A stretch of DNA of 64,000 bases, taken from assembly GCA_035405785.1 (NCBI GenBank), contig DAONJS010000013.1, positions 1 to 64,000 on the forward strand. Reading direction: 5' to 3'. Below are positions 17,667-26,297 of the stretch, in pieces. This stretch comes from BPGX01 sp035405785 (GTDB lineage: Bacteria > Bacteroidota > Bacteroidia > B-17B0 > Aurantibacillaceae). Position numbers and translations under genes: made by a program. The notes under the pieces are model-generated. The model was not told the origin of the DNA. It was given only the letters and a program-made list of their open reading frames with translations, and ran no database searches. Position 1 is the first letter of the stretch; every line of letters starts with the position of its first letter.

Positions 17667-18406
17667 TCTTCAAAAATATATTGACCTTTATTATTGGTAT
17701 TAATACGAGGCAACCAATGATGTTCTTCAAAATACAAGTAGGCATCTTTGATGTTAGACCAAAAGCGAATATTTCTTTTAGGAAAATTCAAAAGCATTTC
17801 TTCATTTTCTTTTATAAAATGGCAGGGAAAAATATCAATGTAAAGAGATTCTTTTCTGTTTTTGGCTTCTACACATAAAATATACAATTGTTCCATATCT
17901 TCTTTATCTAATACAATATCACAGGTTGTTTCACAAGTGCCGTGAATAAAAACATTTGTAGTGATTGGTTCTTCTGCAATTGCTCTATCTACAGCATTTG
18001 GAAAATTAATTTTTAAAGCAAGATATTTATATTTATCTTTTGGATTAAAATTTGTTATTTCATAAAAACCTTCTGGTATTTGCCCATCTTTGTTATATTT
18101 TTTAGGTCCTAAATTTCCGCTTGTAGCACATAAATAAAATGTTTTAAACAATTGGTATTTAGGTTCTCCTGAATTTTTTATCCATACCTCTAAAATTTTT
18201 TCATATTTCAAAACTCTAAAATAGATATTAAAACTATCAGGTGAAATTTTTTTAATTTTCATACTATCTACTAATGTTTTCCAATGTTTATCATAAATTG
18301 ATTTTACTACTGGATAATTCAATTGAGTTTGTTTAAATAAATTCTTTTTTGATTGAGCAAAATAAACCAATGGCAAGAATAGATATATAATTATTATTCT
18401 AAACAT
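17663..18406 (-). CDS. YafK-like L,D-transpeptidase family protein
   Basis: This protein has 247 residues from ATG 18406, giving the signal peptide MFRIIIIYLFLPLVYFAQS; an upstream in-frame ATG at 18433 is less likely. The region LEVWIKNSGEPKYQLFKTF, with GPKKYNKDGQIPEGFYEI and the motif VFIHGTCETTCDIVL followed by DMEQLYILCVEA, matches the YafK/DpaA branch of YkuD-type murein L,D-transpeptidases. The usual Gly before the catalytic Cys is missing here. It probably acts on peptidoglycan crosslinks or protein-peptidoglycan links. It is translationally coupled to xerD. Confidence 0.75.
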   Translation of the reverse strand: MFRIIIIYLFLPLVYFAQSKKNLFKQTQLNYPVVKSIYDKHWKTLVDSMKIKKISPDSFNIYFRVLKYEKILEVWIKNSGEPKYQLFKTFYLCATSGNLGPKKYNKDGQIPEGFYEITNFNPKDKYKYLALKINFPNAVDRAIAEEPITTNVFIHGTCETTCDIVLDKEDMEQLYILCVEAKNRKESLYIDIFPCHFIKENEEMLLNFPKRNIRFWSNIKDAYLYFEEHHWLPRINTNNKGQYIFEE

Positions 18407-18437
18407 GCTATAAAAGTATATAAAATTTCTCAATTTT

Positions 18438-19412
18438 TTAATTCAAAAGATACTGATATTTTTGTTTGAGAAATCTTTTATCAACTCCGCCACTTTTAGA
18501 TGTATACTTTTTATCAATAGAATATACCAAGTTGATTTCATGTGTGCCTTTTTGTGCTGTTCTTAATTTGGAAACTAATAAATCATAACTATAAGTGATT
18601 TGAAATTTATTGAGAATATTTAAACCAGCGTGAAAAGCAAATGCATTGCCAGGTCTAATACTGCCACCTACTATTAATGTTTTATGTATATGTAACCTTA
18701 ATGAATAATCTAAAAATAAGGGCATTGCTTTACCACTCATTACCCAAAAAGTATTTTCAAAAACATAATCAGGATTTTCACCAAAATTATATCCTGCACC
18801 AAACATTATTTGATTTTCATTAGTATATTCACCTTTGTAAAAGTTAGGATTGCTATAAGTGTATTTATAAGTTGCACCAAATAATTGCAACATAGAAAGT
18901 GAAAGAAAAAATCTATCATTATAGTATAAAACACCAAGAGTACCTTCCAATTTATTTTTTGTAAGTGCAGGATTATTTAAATCAACAGCCGCATCTATTT
19001 GATGTCTAAGTGTTATTAAAGATGGATTTAATTTTAGCATTGTATAGGCAACTGAAAATCCAAAAGATAATTCTGTATCAGCCATTTTAATATGCACCGC
19101 ACTATTCCCAGAAAAATAAGAAGTTTGAAAAGGACCAATTTTATCAGAATATATCATACATCCGCTTCCTAATTTGCCTTTGAAGTAACGAATATTAAAA
19201 GAAATAGCAGATGTAGAAGGACTTCCTTCAAAGCCCGTCCATTGCTGTCTATAAAACGCTCTTATATCTATCCACCTTTTAGTACCTGCAAAGGCGGGAT
19301 TAAAATAATACAAATGCCCGCGATATTGCGTCATAAAAGGATATTGTTGAGCAAATAAAAGTACATTCAACAAAAAGAAAAGTGTAAAGAATATATTTTT
19401 TCTATTTGGCAT
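18438..19412 (-). CDS. PorP/SprF-family T9SS outer-membrane protein
   Basis: This protein has 324 residues from ATG 19412, with signal peptide ending LLFAQQYP. The hallmark start of mature PorP/SprF, MTQYRGHLYYFNPAFAGT, is followed by RAFYRQQWTGFEGSP and a beta-barrel of about 12-14 strands. Members anchor T9SS/gliding partners at the outer membrane; the closest experimental names are P. gingivalis PorP and F. johnsoniae SprF. It starts 5 bp after the frameshifted M48 gene. The TPR/PD40 partner genes begin nearby at 20598. Confidence 0.9.
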   Translation of the reverse strand: MPNRKNIFFTLFFLLNVLLFAQQYPFMTQYRGHLYYFNPAFAGTKRWIDIRAFYRQQWTGFEGSPSTSAISFNIRYFKGKLGSGCMIYSDKIGPFQTSYFSGNSAVHIKMADTELSFGFSVAYTMLKLNPSLITLRHQIDAAVDLNNPALTKNKLEGTLGVLYYNDRFFLSLSMLQLFGATYKYTYSNPNFYKGEYTNENQIMFGAGYNFGENPDYVFENTFWVMSGKAMPLFLDYSLRLHIHKTLIVGGSIRPGNAFAFHAGLNILNKFQITYSYDLLVSKLRTAQKGTHEINLVYSIDKKYTSKSGGVDKRFLKQKYQYLLN

Positions 19413-19416
19413 TTTA

Positions 19417-20222
19417 TTAATTTGGATGATAGTATTTTTTGGCTTCTGGTAAAAACTCTTGTAATAATTTGATACGCGTTTCATCGCTTGGGTGAGTACT
19501 TAAAATTTCTGGTGGTTTTGTTCCACCCAAAGAAGCCTTCTTTTCCAAAAATCAATGGCAAGTTCAGGATTATATCCTGCCATGGCCATAAAAATTAAAC
19601 CCATTTTATCTGCTTCTGCTTCTTGATATCTGCTGTATTTTAATAATGACAAACCACTACCTACTCCGTAAGCGGCTAAAAATAAATCTCTTGTTTGTTG
19701 TGGTTTTTGAGATAATGCCACTGCTAAAGTTACTTCTCCAAATTGTGCTAACATGGCCTGAGACATTCTTTCATTGCCGTGTTTAGCAAGAGCATGAGAT
19801 ATTTCATGTCCCATTACTACTGCCAATCCTACATCATCTTGTGTAACTGGTAAAATACCAGTATAAACAACTACTTTACCACCCGGCATACACCATGCAT
19901 TGACAATGTTTTCATCTACAACATTAAATTCCCATTGATACATTTCTAATTCTTTTGATAATCCTTTTTGCTTATAAAATTGCTCTACTGCTGTTTTTAT
20001 TTTATTGCCTACACTTCTTACTTGTTGCACTCTATTATCATAATCAGGTAATTTCTTATGTTGCTTTAAAAAATTATCATATTCTGTTAAACTCATTCCT
20101 ATTAACTCTTTTTCAGGTATTAAATTTAATTGCTTTCTGCCTGTTACAACATTTTTTGTGCAAGATGAAAATATAAATTCAGTAAGAATAATTGAAATAA
20201 AAACAAAAATGTTCCGGTTCAT
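19417..20222 (-). pseudogene. M48 family lipoprotein metalloprotease, 1-bp frameshift near 19537
   Basis: The start is ATG 20222, overlapping the clpS stop by 4 bp. A lipoprotein signal with lipobox FIFSSC leads to a periplasmic M48 (LoiP/BepA-like) domain: zinc motif GHEISHALAKHGNERMS and third ligand in YQEAEADKMG. In the original frame translation ends at 19500 after DFWKR plus 12 unrelated residues. Shifting by one base at about 19537 restores ASLGGTKPPEILSTHPSDE...LLQEFLPEA up to TAA 19417, the standard M48 C-terminus. One base (the T of an ATG Met codon after AGA) appears lost. The catalytic core is intact, so a shortened active protein remains possible, and sequencing error is not excluded. 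Confidence 0.88.
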
Positions 20223-20497
20223 TTTTTCAAAATTTTTGTGGTGATATTTTTTGAAAATAATTTTTGTTTTAAAGTTTCTAATGAATCTAAATCTCCGCTT
20301 AATATCTGATATTCTCCTTTCAAATGTGTAAGTAATGTACATTGTTCAGCTCGCTCATAATCAAAGTTACAAATTTCTACCAAACATTGAATAACATAAT
20401 CAAAAGTATTAAAATCATCATTTATTAATATTAGTTTATACTCATCTACTTTTTGTTCAGAATAAAAATTTGAAGATTTTTCTTTCCTATTCTCCAT
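20219..20497 (-). CDS. clpS: ATP-dependent Clp protease adaptor ClpS
   Basis: This 92-residue protein has the ClpS core YKLILINDDFNTFDYVIQCL, then CTLLTHLKGEYQILSGDLD and a closing basic strand. It delivers N-degron substrates to ClpA-type ATPases. It is the first gene of the leftward run clpS, M48 protease, PorP/SprF, L,D-transpeptidase, xerD, with overlapping or very short junctions. Confidence 0.93.
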   Translation of the reverse strand: MENRKEKSSNFYSEQKVDEYKLILINDDFNTFDYVIQCLVEICNFDYERAEQCTLLTHLKGEYQILSGDLDSLETLKQKLFSKNITTKILKK

Positions 20498-20597
20498 AAT
20501 AATTTTTGGCGAAATGTATTGAAAAGATTAAATTTTTTATAAATAAATTTTTTTTATTATATTATTTACCATAAATTTACCCCTTAAAATTTTGGAT

Positions 20598-22679
20598 ATG
20601 TTAAAATGTATATCATGTTTGTTTTTGTTAATTATACCTGCTTCAATGTTTGCTCAATCAGATAAAGAAATGTATCGTGAAGCTATTGAACTGATGAATG
20701 TAAAAGAATATGCAAAGGCATACGATATAATGGATAAATTATATTCTAAAAAACCTAAAAATGAAGATTATCTTTTTACACTTGGTGTAATTTGCTTGAA
20801 TTATCCTGAAAGAAAAGAAAGAGCATTAGAAATTTTTGAAGCACTTTCACAGAAGAAAAAAGATATGTTGGAAATGAAATACTATTTAGGTAAGGCCTAT
20901 CATTTAAATTATAAATTCAAAGAAGCCATCCCACTCATACAGGATTTTATCAATAATTTTGCTTCTATTAAAAAACCAACAGAAGAACAAAATGCAATGC
21001 TAAATGATGCTTTTTTATTACTTAATTACTCTGAAAATGGAAAATCTATAATGGAAAACAAAGTATTTTGCAAAATTGAAAATATAGGTTCTCCAATTAA
21101 TACCGAGGCATCAGAATATGTGCCTGTTATTTCTGCTGATGAAAGTGTAATGATATTTACTTATGTAGGCCCTAAATCCACAGGCGGATTGGTTAATGAT
21201 GACCTTCAACCCGACAAAGATGAAGGATATTATCATGAAGACATAATGGTTTCCTACAAAAAAGATGATGGAACATGGACGGAACCCGTTGGAATTGCAG
21301 AATTAAATACACCCGGACATGATGCGGCAATTGCTCTTTCTCCTGATGGACAAACACTTTTTATTTTCAAATCTACTAATGAAGATAAAGGCGATATTTA
21401 TATGTCAATACTTGAAGGAAATAAATGGACAGAACCTGTAAGATTAAACTCTAATATCAATACTGAATACTGGGAAGGAAGCTGTTCAGTAAGTGCTGAT
21501 GGAAAATATCTTTATTTTGCTTCTGAAAGACCTGGTGGATATGGAGGTAGAGATTTATGGGTTTCTGAAAAAGAAGGAGATGACTGGGGACCTGCTACTA
21601 ACCTCGGACCTATTATTAACACTAAATATGATGAAGACGCTCCTTTTATTCACCCAGATGGAATTACTTTGTTTTTTAGTTCAAAAGGACATAAAAGTAT
21701 AGGTGGATATGATATTATGTACTCTATTAAAAAAGAAGGACAATGGCTAACTCCAAGAAACATGGGCATTCCGCTTAATACGACCGAAGATGATAGATAT
21801 TATGTTATTAATGCAAAAGGAGACAGAGGTTATTTGTCTTCTAACAGGGGTGGATATGGAGGTAAAGGCAAGCAGGATATTTATACTTCAACACCCGGAA
21901 TCGTTGGAGATAAACCTGTTTTAGCAGTTGTTACAGGTACAGTTTTTGGTAATGAAAAACCAATAGCCGCAGATATAATTATCACCAAAGTTGCAGAAAA
22001 CAAAGAATTTAAACTTACTTCTAATCAACAAACGGGAAAATATTATATCGCATTATCTCCTGGAATGACCTACAAAGTAAAAGTTTCAGCCAAAGGATTT
22101 GAGCCCACTGAAGAAGTGTTTGATATAGAAAATATTAAAGAATTTACTCAAATCAATAAAAACTTCTTTTTATTAACTACTGAACAGGTTGCCAAAATAA
22201 ATGAAGAAATCAAAAAAGAAAACGAGCAACTTAAGCAGGAAAAACCACAGGAATTTGCAAAAACCGAAGTTACTATTAGTAATGACTGTTCAAGCAAATT
22301 ACCTGAAAATTACTTGGAAGTAAAAAAGCAATTGAAAAATATTAAAAGTGAAAAGAATTATGACTTGCTTGTTAAATTATTATCAAATTACTGCCTAAAA
22401 GGATTAACATTTAGAGTTCAGATCGCTGCCTACCATTATCCTAAGAATTACAGTTACAAACATCTTATAGAATTTGGACAACCAATTATTCAAGCTGGAA
22501 ATGATGGAATTACAAGATTTTATTTATCAAAAGAATGTTCAACTTTTATTGAAGCAGAAGCGTGGAGACAAAAAGCTATTTTAAAAGGGCAAACAGATGC
22601 TTGGATAGTTGGTTTTTATAATGGAAAGAGATATACACTAAAAGAACTTTTAAATGTTAACTTTTTTGCCACAAATTAA
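20598..22679 (+). CDS. TPR / PD40 propeller / carboxypeptidase-regulatory protein, PorE-like
   Basis: This protein has 693 residues from ATG 20598 and a signal peptide ending IIPASMFAQ. TPR helices lie at about 25-140. A PD40-type beta-propeller at about 165-420 has repeated ALSPDGQTLFIFKS, SVSADGKYLYFASERPGGYG and TLFFSSKGHKSIGGYDIMYS. A carboxypeptidase-regulatory domain lies at about 440-520, a Glu/Lys linker follows, and a SPOR-like C-terminal domain starts LTFRVQIAAYHYPKNY. P. gingivalis PorE has TPR, propeller and regulatory domains followed by an OmpA-like peptidoglycan-binding domain; here the last part is SPOR-like, which could serve the same purpose. It is first of three tandem relatives. 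Confidence 0.85.
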   Translation: MLKCISCLFLLIIPASMFAQSDKEMYREAIELMNVKEYAKAYDIMDKLYSKKPKNEDYLFTLGVICLNYPERKERALEIFEALSQKKKDMLEMKYYLGKAYHLNYKFKEAIPLIQDFINNFASIKKPTEEQNAMLNDAFLLLNYSENGKSIMENKVFCKIENIGSPINTEASEYVPVISADESVMIFTYVGPKSTGGLVNDDLQPDKDEGYYHEDIMVSYKKDDGTWTEPVGIAELNTPGHDAAIALSPDGQTLFIFKSTNEDKGDIYMSILEGNKWTEPVRLNSNINTEYWEGSCSVSADGKYLYFASERPGGYGGRDLWVSEKEGDDWGPATNLGPIINTKYDEDAPFIHPDGITLFFSSKGHKSIGGYDIMYSIKKEGQWLTPRNMGIPLNTTEDDRYYVINAKGDRGYLSSNRGGYGGKGKQDIYTSTPGIVGDKPVLAVVTGTVFGNEKPIAADIIITKVAENKEFKLTSNQQTGKYYIALSPGMTYKVKVSAKGFEPTEEVFDIENIKEFTQINKNFFLLTTEQVAKINEEIKKENEQLKQEKPQEFAKTEVTISNDCSSKLPENYLEVKKQLKNIKSEKNYDLLVKLLSNYCLKGLTFRVQIAAYHYPKNYSYKHLIEFGQPIIQAGNDGITRFYLSKECSTFIEAEAWRQKAILKGQTDAWIVGFYNGKRYTLKELLNVNFFATN

Positions 22680-22707
22680 TTATTCATTATTATTGCCTTG
22701 ATTAAAA

Positions 22708-24318
22708 ATGATTTTTCTAAAATTACATATTAGAGTTAATCTTTTATTAGGTTCAATTTTACTTTGTCCGTTTTTCATTTTTTCTCAAATGAAAAATGAT
22801 AAATTAAATGAAAAATTAGCAAAGGCAGATGAATTATTTGATCACAAAAACTATTTGATGGCTATTCCTATTTACAAGGAATTACTTAAAAAAGAACCCG
22901 ATAATAAATATATAAAACCTCGTTTAGCAGTTTGTTACCTTAACACTAATCAAAACAGATCAGAACCCATTAAACTTCTTGAAGAACTTACAAAAGAAGA
23001 AAAAACAGATATTGAAAACTGGTACTATTTAGGATTGGCTTATCACTTAAATGAGCAAATTGATAAAGCAATCGAGGCATTTAATAAATATATATCTCTA
23101 AAACCCAAAAAATCTGATATTGAAAAAGCAAAGAAGAAAATTGAAGAATGCAAAAATGCTAAAAAGTTGATGATGACTCCTGTGAATGTATCTTTTCAAA
23201 ATTTAGGACCAGATATTAATTCTCCCGATCCTGATTATTACCCATTTATTACAAATGATGAAATGTTTTTAGTTTTTACTTCTCGAAGAAAAGAAAATGT
23301 AGGTGGTAATAAAATTGAAATAGATGGATACCGCCCAAGCGATATTTGGTTTAGTAAAGTGGAAAATAATAAGTGGATTAAAGCATATAATGCAGGAAAA
23401 GTTATTAATACTAATTATGATGAACAATGCGTATCCCTCAATGGAAATGGTACTCAGATGGTCGTGTACTTTGATAATATAGAAAAATTTGGAGACCTTT
23501 ATACTTCTGATAAAAATCCAAATGGTGATTTTACAAAAATAAAATTACTTTCTCCCGTTATCAGCGATCCTAAAACTATTGAAACCAGTGGATGTTTTTC
23601 ACCTGATGGAAATACTTTTTTCTTTGCAAGAAGACAAAGTGTTGATGATCAAAGTGACATTTATATGATTCGCAAATTACCTAATGGACAATGGGGATTA
23701 CCTCAAAAATTGCCTGAACAAATCAATACATCTTTTAATGAGGATTTTCCTTTTATGGCATCTGATGGGGTAACATTGTATTTTGCTTCTGAAGGGCATA
23801 ATACAATAGGTGGGTATGATTTATTTATGTCAAAATGGAATCCAGAAGACAATACATGGACAGAAGCAGAAAATTTAGGATATCCAGTAAACACTACTGC
23901 TGATGATAGGAGTATTTGTGTTCCTTCTGATCAAAGAATTTACTATATCAGTTCATTTAGGCCTAATGGTTATGGAGATTTGGATATTTACAGAGTAAAA
24001 AATTTAGATGCAGATCAGTTATCTGTAATTTTCACAGGACTTATCTATTTAAATGATTCATCATCTATTGGAAAAGATATTGATGTAAATATTACTGTCA
24101 TAGATAAAAAGACAAATGAAGAAATTTATTTCAAAAATTCTCCTAAAACAGGAAAGTATATTGTCAATTTATTTGCTGGAGAATATACAATGACGGTATC
24201 TGCAGATGGATATGAAGATTATACTGAAAACATCTCTGTCAATGATGTTGGAAAAAAAGATGGTGTTCATTCAAACATTGTCATCAAACAAAAAAACATA
24301 CTATTAAAGAAAAAATAA
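22708..24318 (+). CDS. TPR / PD40 propeller protein, tandem paralogue 2
   Basis: This 536-residue protein has a signal peptide ending PFFIFSQ. TPR repeats follow (KADELFDHKNYLMAIPIYKE; LGLAYHLNEQIDKAIEAF). A PD40 propeller has SCFSPDGNTFFFARRQ-like and VTLYFASEGHNTIGGYDLF motifs, and a C-terminal carboxypeptidase-regulatory domain ends in Lys-rich residues. The SPOR-like tail of its upstream neighbour is lacking. It is most similar to the next gene, only 2 bp downstream, so the two probably arose by duplication. A role in T9SS or outer-membrane/cell-wall linkage is inference from family and the PorP/SprF gene nearby. Confidence 0.85.
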   Translation: MIFLKLHIRVNLLLGSILLCPFFIFSQMKNDKLNEKLAKADELFDHKNYLMAIPIYKELLKKEPDNKYIKPRLAVCYLNTNQNRSEPIKLLEELTKEEKTDIENWYYLGLAYHLNEQIDKAIEAFNKYISLKPKKSDIEKAKKKIEECKNAKKLMMTPVNVSFQNLGPDINSPDPDYYPFITNDEMFLVFTSRRKENVGGNKIEIDGYRPSDIWFSKVENNKWIKAYNAGKVINTNYDEQCVSLNGNGTQMVVYFDNIEKFGDLYTSDKNPNGDFTKIKLLSPVISDPKTIETSGCFSPDGNTFFFARRQSVDDQSDIYMIRKLPNGQWGLPQKLPEQINTSFNEDFPFMASDGVTLYFASEGHNTIGGYDLFMSKWNPEDNTWTEAENLGYPVNTTADDRSICVPSDQRIYYISSFRPNGYGDLDIYRVKNLDADQLSVIFTGLIYLNDSSSIGKDIDVNITVIDKKTNEEIYFKNSPKTGKYIVNLFAGEYTMTVSADGYEDYTENISVNDVGKKDGVHSNIVIKQKNILLKKK

Positions 24319-24320
24319 GT

Positions 24321-25892
24321 ATGAAAAAAATTCTGTGTTTAATCGTATTCACTTATTCATTATCAATGTTTTCTCAGGAAATAGATAATAAACTAATGCC
24401 TAAATTTTTGAAAGCCGAAGATTATTTTGATGCAGGAAATTATTTATCTGCTATACCTTTATACAATGAAATTTTAATTAAAGCCCCTAACAATAAATAT
24501 GTAATGGCTAAACTGGCTGTTTGTTATATTAAAACGAGAACAAAAAGAGAGGAATCGGTAAAATTACTTGAAAAATTAGTAGAATCAAAAGATATTGATC
24601 CAAAACTATGGTATTATTTAGGCAAAGCATATCACCTTACAAACAAATTAGATGACGCCGTTACAGCATACCAGAATTACAAAACTTTTAAACTAAAAAA
24701 GAAAGATTTAGAAGATGTAAATAGACAAATTGAAATGTGTAAAAACGCCAAAGAATTGATGCAATATCCAGTGAATGTAAGTTTTACAAATCTTGGAAAA
24801 GATATCAATACAGAATTTCCAGAATATTATCCTTTTGTAGATGAAAATGAAACAATACTTGTTTTTACCTCAAGAAGAAAAAATAATATTGGTGGTGGCA
24901 GAACAGAAGCAGATGGTTACAGACCAAGTGATGTTTGGATAAGTACTGTTGTTAATAATCAATGGGCTAAGCCAATTAGTGCAGGTAGAGAAATCAATAC
25001 TAGTTTTGATGAAATGTGCGTATTCCTTAATCCAGAAGGAAATAAAATGATTGTTTATGTTGACAGAGGTGGAGAAAAATTTGGGGATTTATACATTACA
25101 ACTACAAATCCTAAAAGTCCAAAAATTCAATTTGGAAAATTAAAACCACTACCTGAAATTATTAATGACCCTGATAAAATTGAATTATCAGGATGTTTCA
25201 ACAGAGATAGTAGTATTTTCTTTTTTGTGAGAAAAGATAATTTAGAAAGCACTTCTGATATTTATGTTGTAAAAAAATTACCGAATGGAAATTGGGGACC
25301 ACCTCAAAAACTTCCTGAACAAATCAATACACCCTACAATGAAGATTTTCCATACATAGCCCCAGATGGTGTAACTTTTTATTTTGCTTCGGAAGGACAT
25401 AATAGTATGGGTGGATTTGATATTTTTAAATCTATTTATGATCCTGAAAAAGGAACTTTTTCACCTGCAGAAAACCTTGGTTATCCTATCAACTCAACTG
25501 ATGACGATATGGGTATTTGTGTTACTAAAAATAAAAGAATTGCTTATGTGAGTTCATATAGAAGTACAGGATTAGGAGATTTGGATATTTATAGAATTAA
25601 ATTTTTAGATGAAGAACAACCTGCTAAAATTTATAGAGGAAATGTTTATGTAAAAGACACCACTCAAAATATAAATACACAGGTTACAATCATTGCTACC
25701 AACAAACAAAATAACGAAGAATATACCTTTACATCAAAAACTAATGGTGCTTTTATTATGGCGTTATATGAAGGAGAATATATCATAAACATTGATGCAG
25801 ATGGATTTTTACCACATAAAAGTGAAATAAAAGTATCTGATATAGGGAATATATCTATTGAAAATTTTAAAATTATACTTCAACCTAAATAA
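24321..25892 (+). CDS. TPR / PD40 propeller protein, tandem paralogue 3
   Basis: This 523-residue protein has a signal peptide (MKKILCLIVFTYSLSMFSQ). TPR motifs EDYFDAGNYLSAIPLYNEIL and LGKAYHLTNKLDDAVTAY are followed by a propeller with TSRRKNNIGGGRTEADGYRP and VTFYFASEGHNSMGGFDIF, then a carboxypeptidase-regulatory domain. It aligns with the preceding protein along its whole length. The 2-bp intergenic distance indicates one transcript. The downstream region is repeat-rich. Confidence 0.85.
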   Translation: MKKILCLIVFTYSLSMFSQEIDNKLMPKFLKAEDYFDAGNYLSAIPLYNEILIKAPNNKYVMAKLAVCYIKTRTKREESVKLLEKLVESKDIDPKLWYYLGKAYHLTNKLDDAVTAYQNYKTFKLKKKDLEDVNRQIEMCKNAKELMQYPVNVSFTNLGKDINTEFPEYYPFVDENETILVFTSRRKNNIGGGRTEADGYRPSDVWISTVVNNQWAKPISAGREINTSFDEMCVFLNPEGNKMIVYVDRGGEKFGDLYITTTNPKSPKIQFGKLKPLPEIINDPDKIELSGCFNRDSSIFFFVRKDNLESTSDIYVVKKLPNGNWGPPQKLPEQINTPYNEDFPYIAPDGVTFYFASEGHNSMGGFDIFKSIYDPEKGTFSPAENLGYPINSTDDDMGICVTKNKRIAYVSSYRSTGLGDLDIYRIKFLDEEQPAKIYRGNVYVKDTTQNINTQVTIIATNKQNNEEYTFTSKTNGAFIMALYEGEYIINIDADGFLPHKSEIKVSDIGNISIENFKIILQPK

Positions 25893-25911
25893 GGATATTT
25901 TTAATATTAGC

Positions 25912-26071
25912 GTTACTATTCAGGTAGGTAAATTTTTCACGCAAAGAACACAAAGTACTTCGCAAAGGTCGCAAAGAATATTTTTAACTTGGCGGGCTTT
26001 GTGTTCTTATTCTTTGCGAACTCTGCGTGAAATACATCTTGATAATCTTTTTAAATTACCTAAATTGTAAT
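25912..26071. repeat. MITE-like element, copy 1
   Basis: The ends are GTTACTATTCAGGTAGGTA and ATTACCTAAATTGTAAT, an imperfect terminal inverted repeat. The interior has the long imperfect inverted repeat TTCACGCAAAGAAC ... CTCTGCGTGAA with repeated CGCAAAG/CTTTGCG words. It has no coding capacity. Close relatives lie at 31629 and 36187. Confidence 0.85.
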
Positions 26072-26077
26072 ATATTA

Positions 26078-26262
26078 GCTTAAAATTAAACAACAAATAA
26101 CGCAAACTCGCAAAGATTTTCTATAGTTTTTAGTTTTGAGTGTTTAGTTTTTAGTTATTTTTTTGATTATTAACTCAAAATTAAAAACTCATAACTCATA
26201 ACTAACTAAACTTTGCGTCTTCGCGACTCTGCGGTAAGAAATAATATTGTTTGATTAGTAAC
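26078..26262. repeat. MITE-like element, copy 4, split by ACTCAAAACT microsatellite
   Basis: Outer parts carry CGCAAACTCGCAAAGA and CTTTGCGTCTTCGCGACTCTGCGG, with a right end TTAGTAAC matching the family terminus. The middle (about 26133-26203) is AGTTTTGAGT/ACTCAAAATT-type simple sequence. It abuts copy 1. Together the two fill the gap between 25893 and 26297, and no gene is seen there. Confidence 0.7.
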
Positions 26263-26297
26263 GAAAGTTCATTTCGCCAAAAATTCCGTCAATTTTA

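Noticed and set aside
20592..20597. TTG start two codons before ATG 20598
   Set aside because: The ATG gives a standard signal peptide; upstream codons add nothing.
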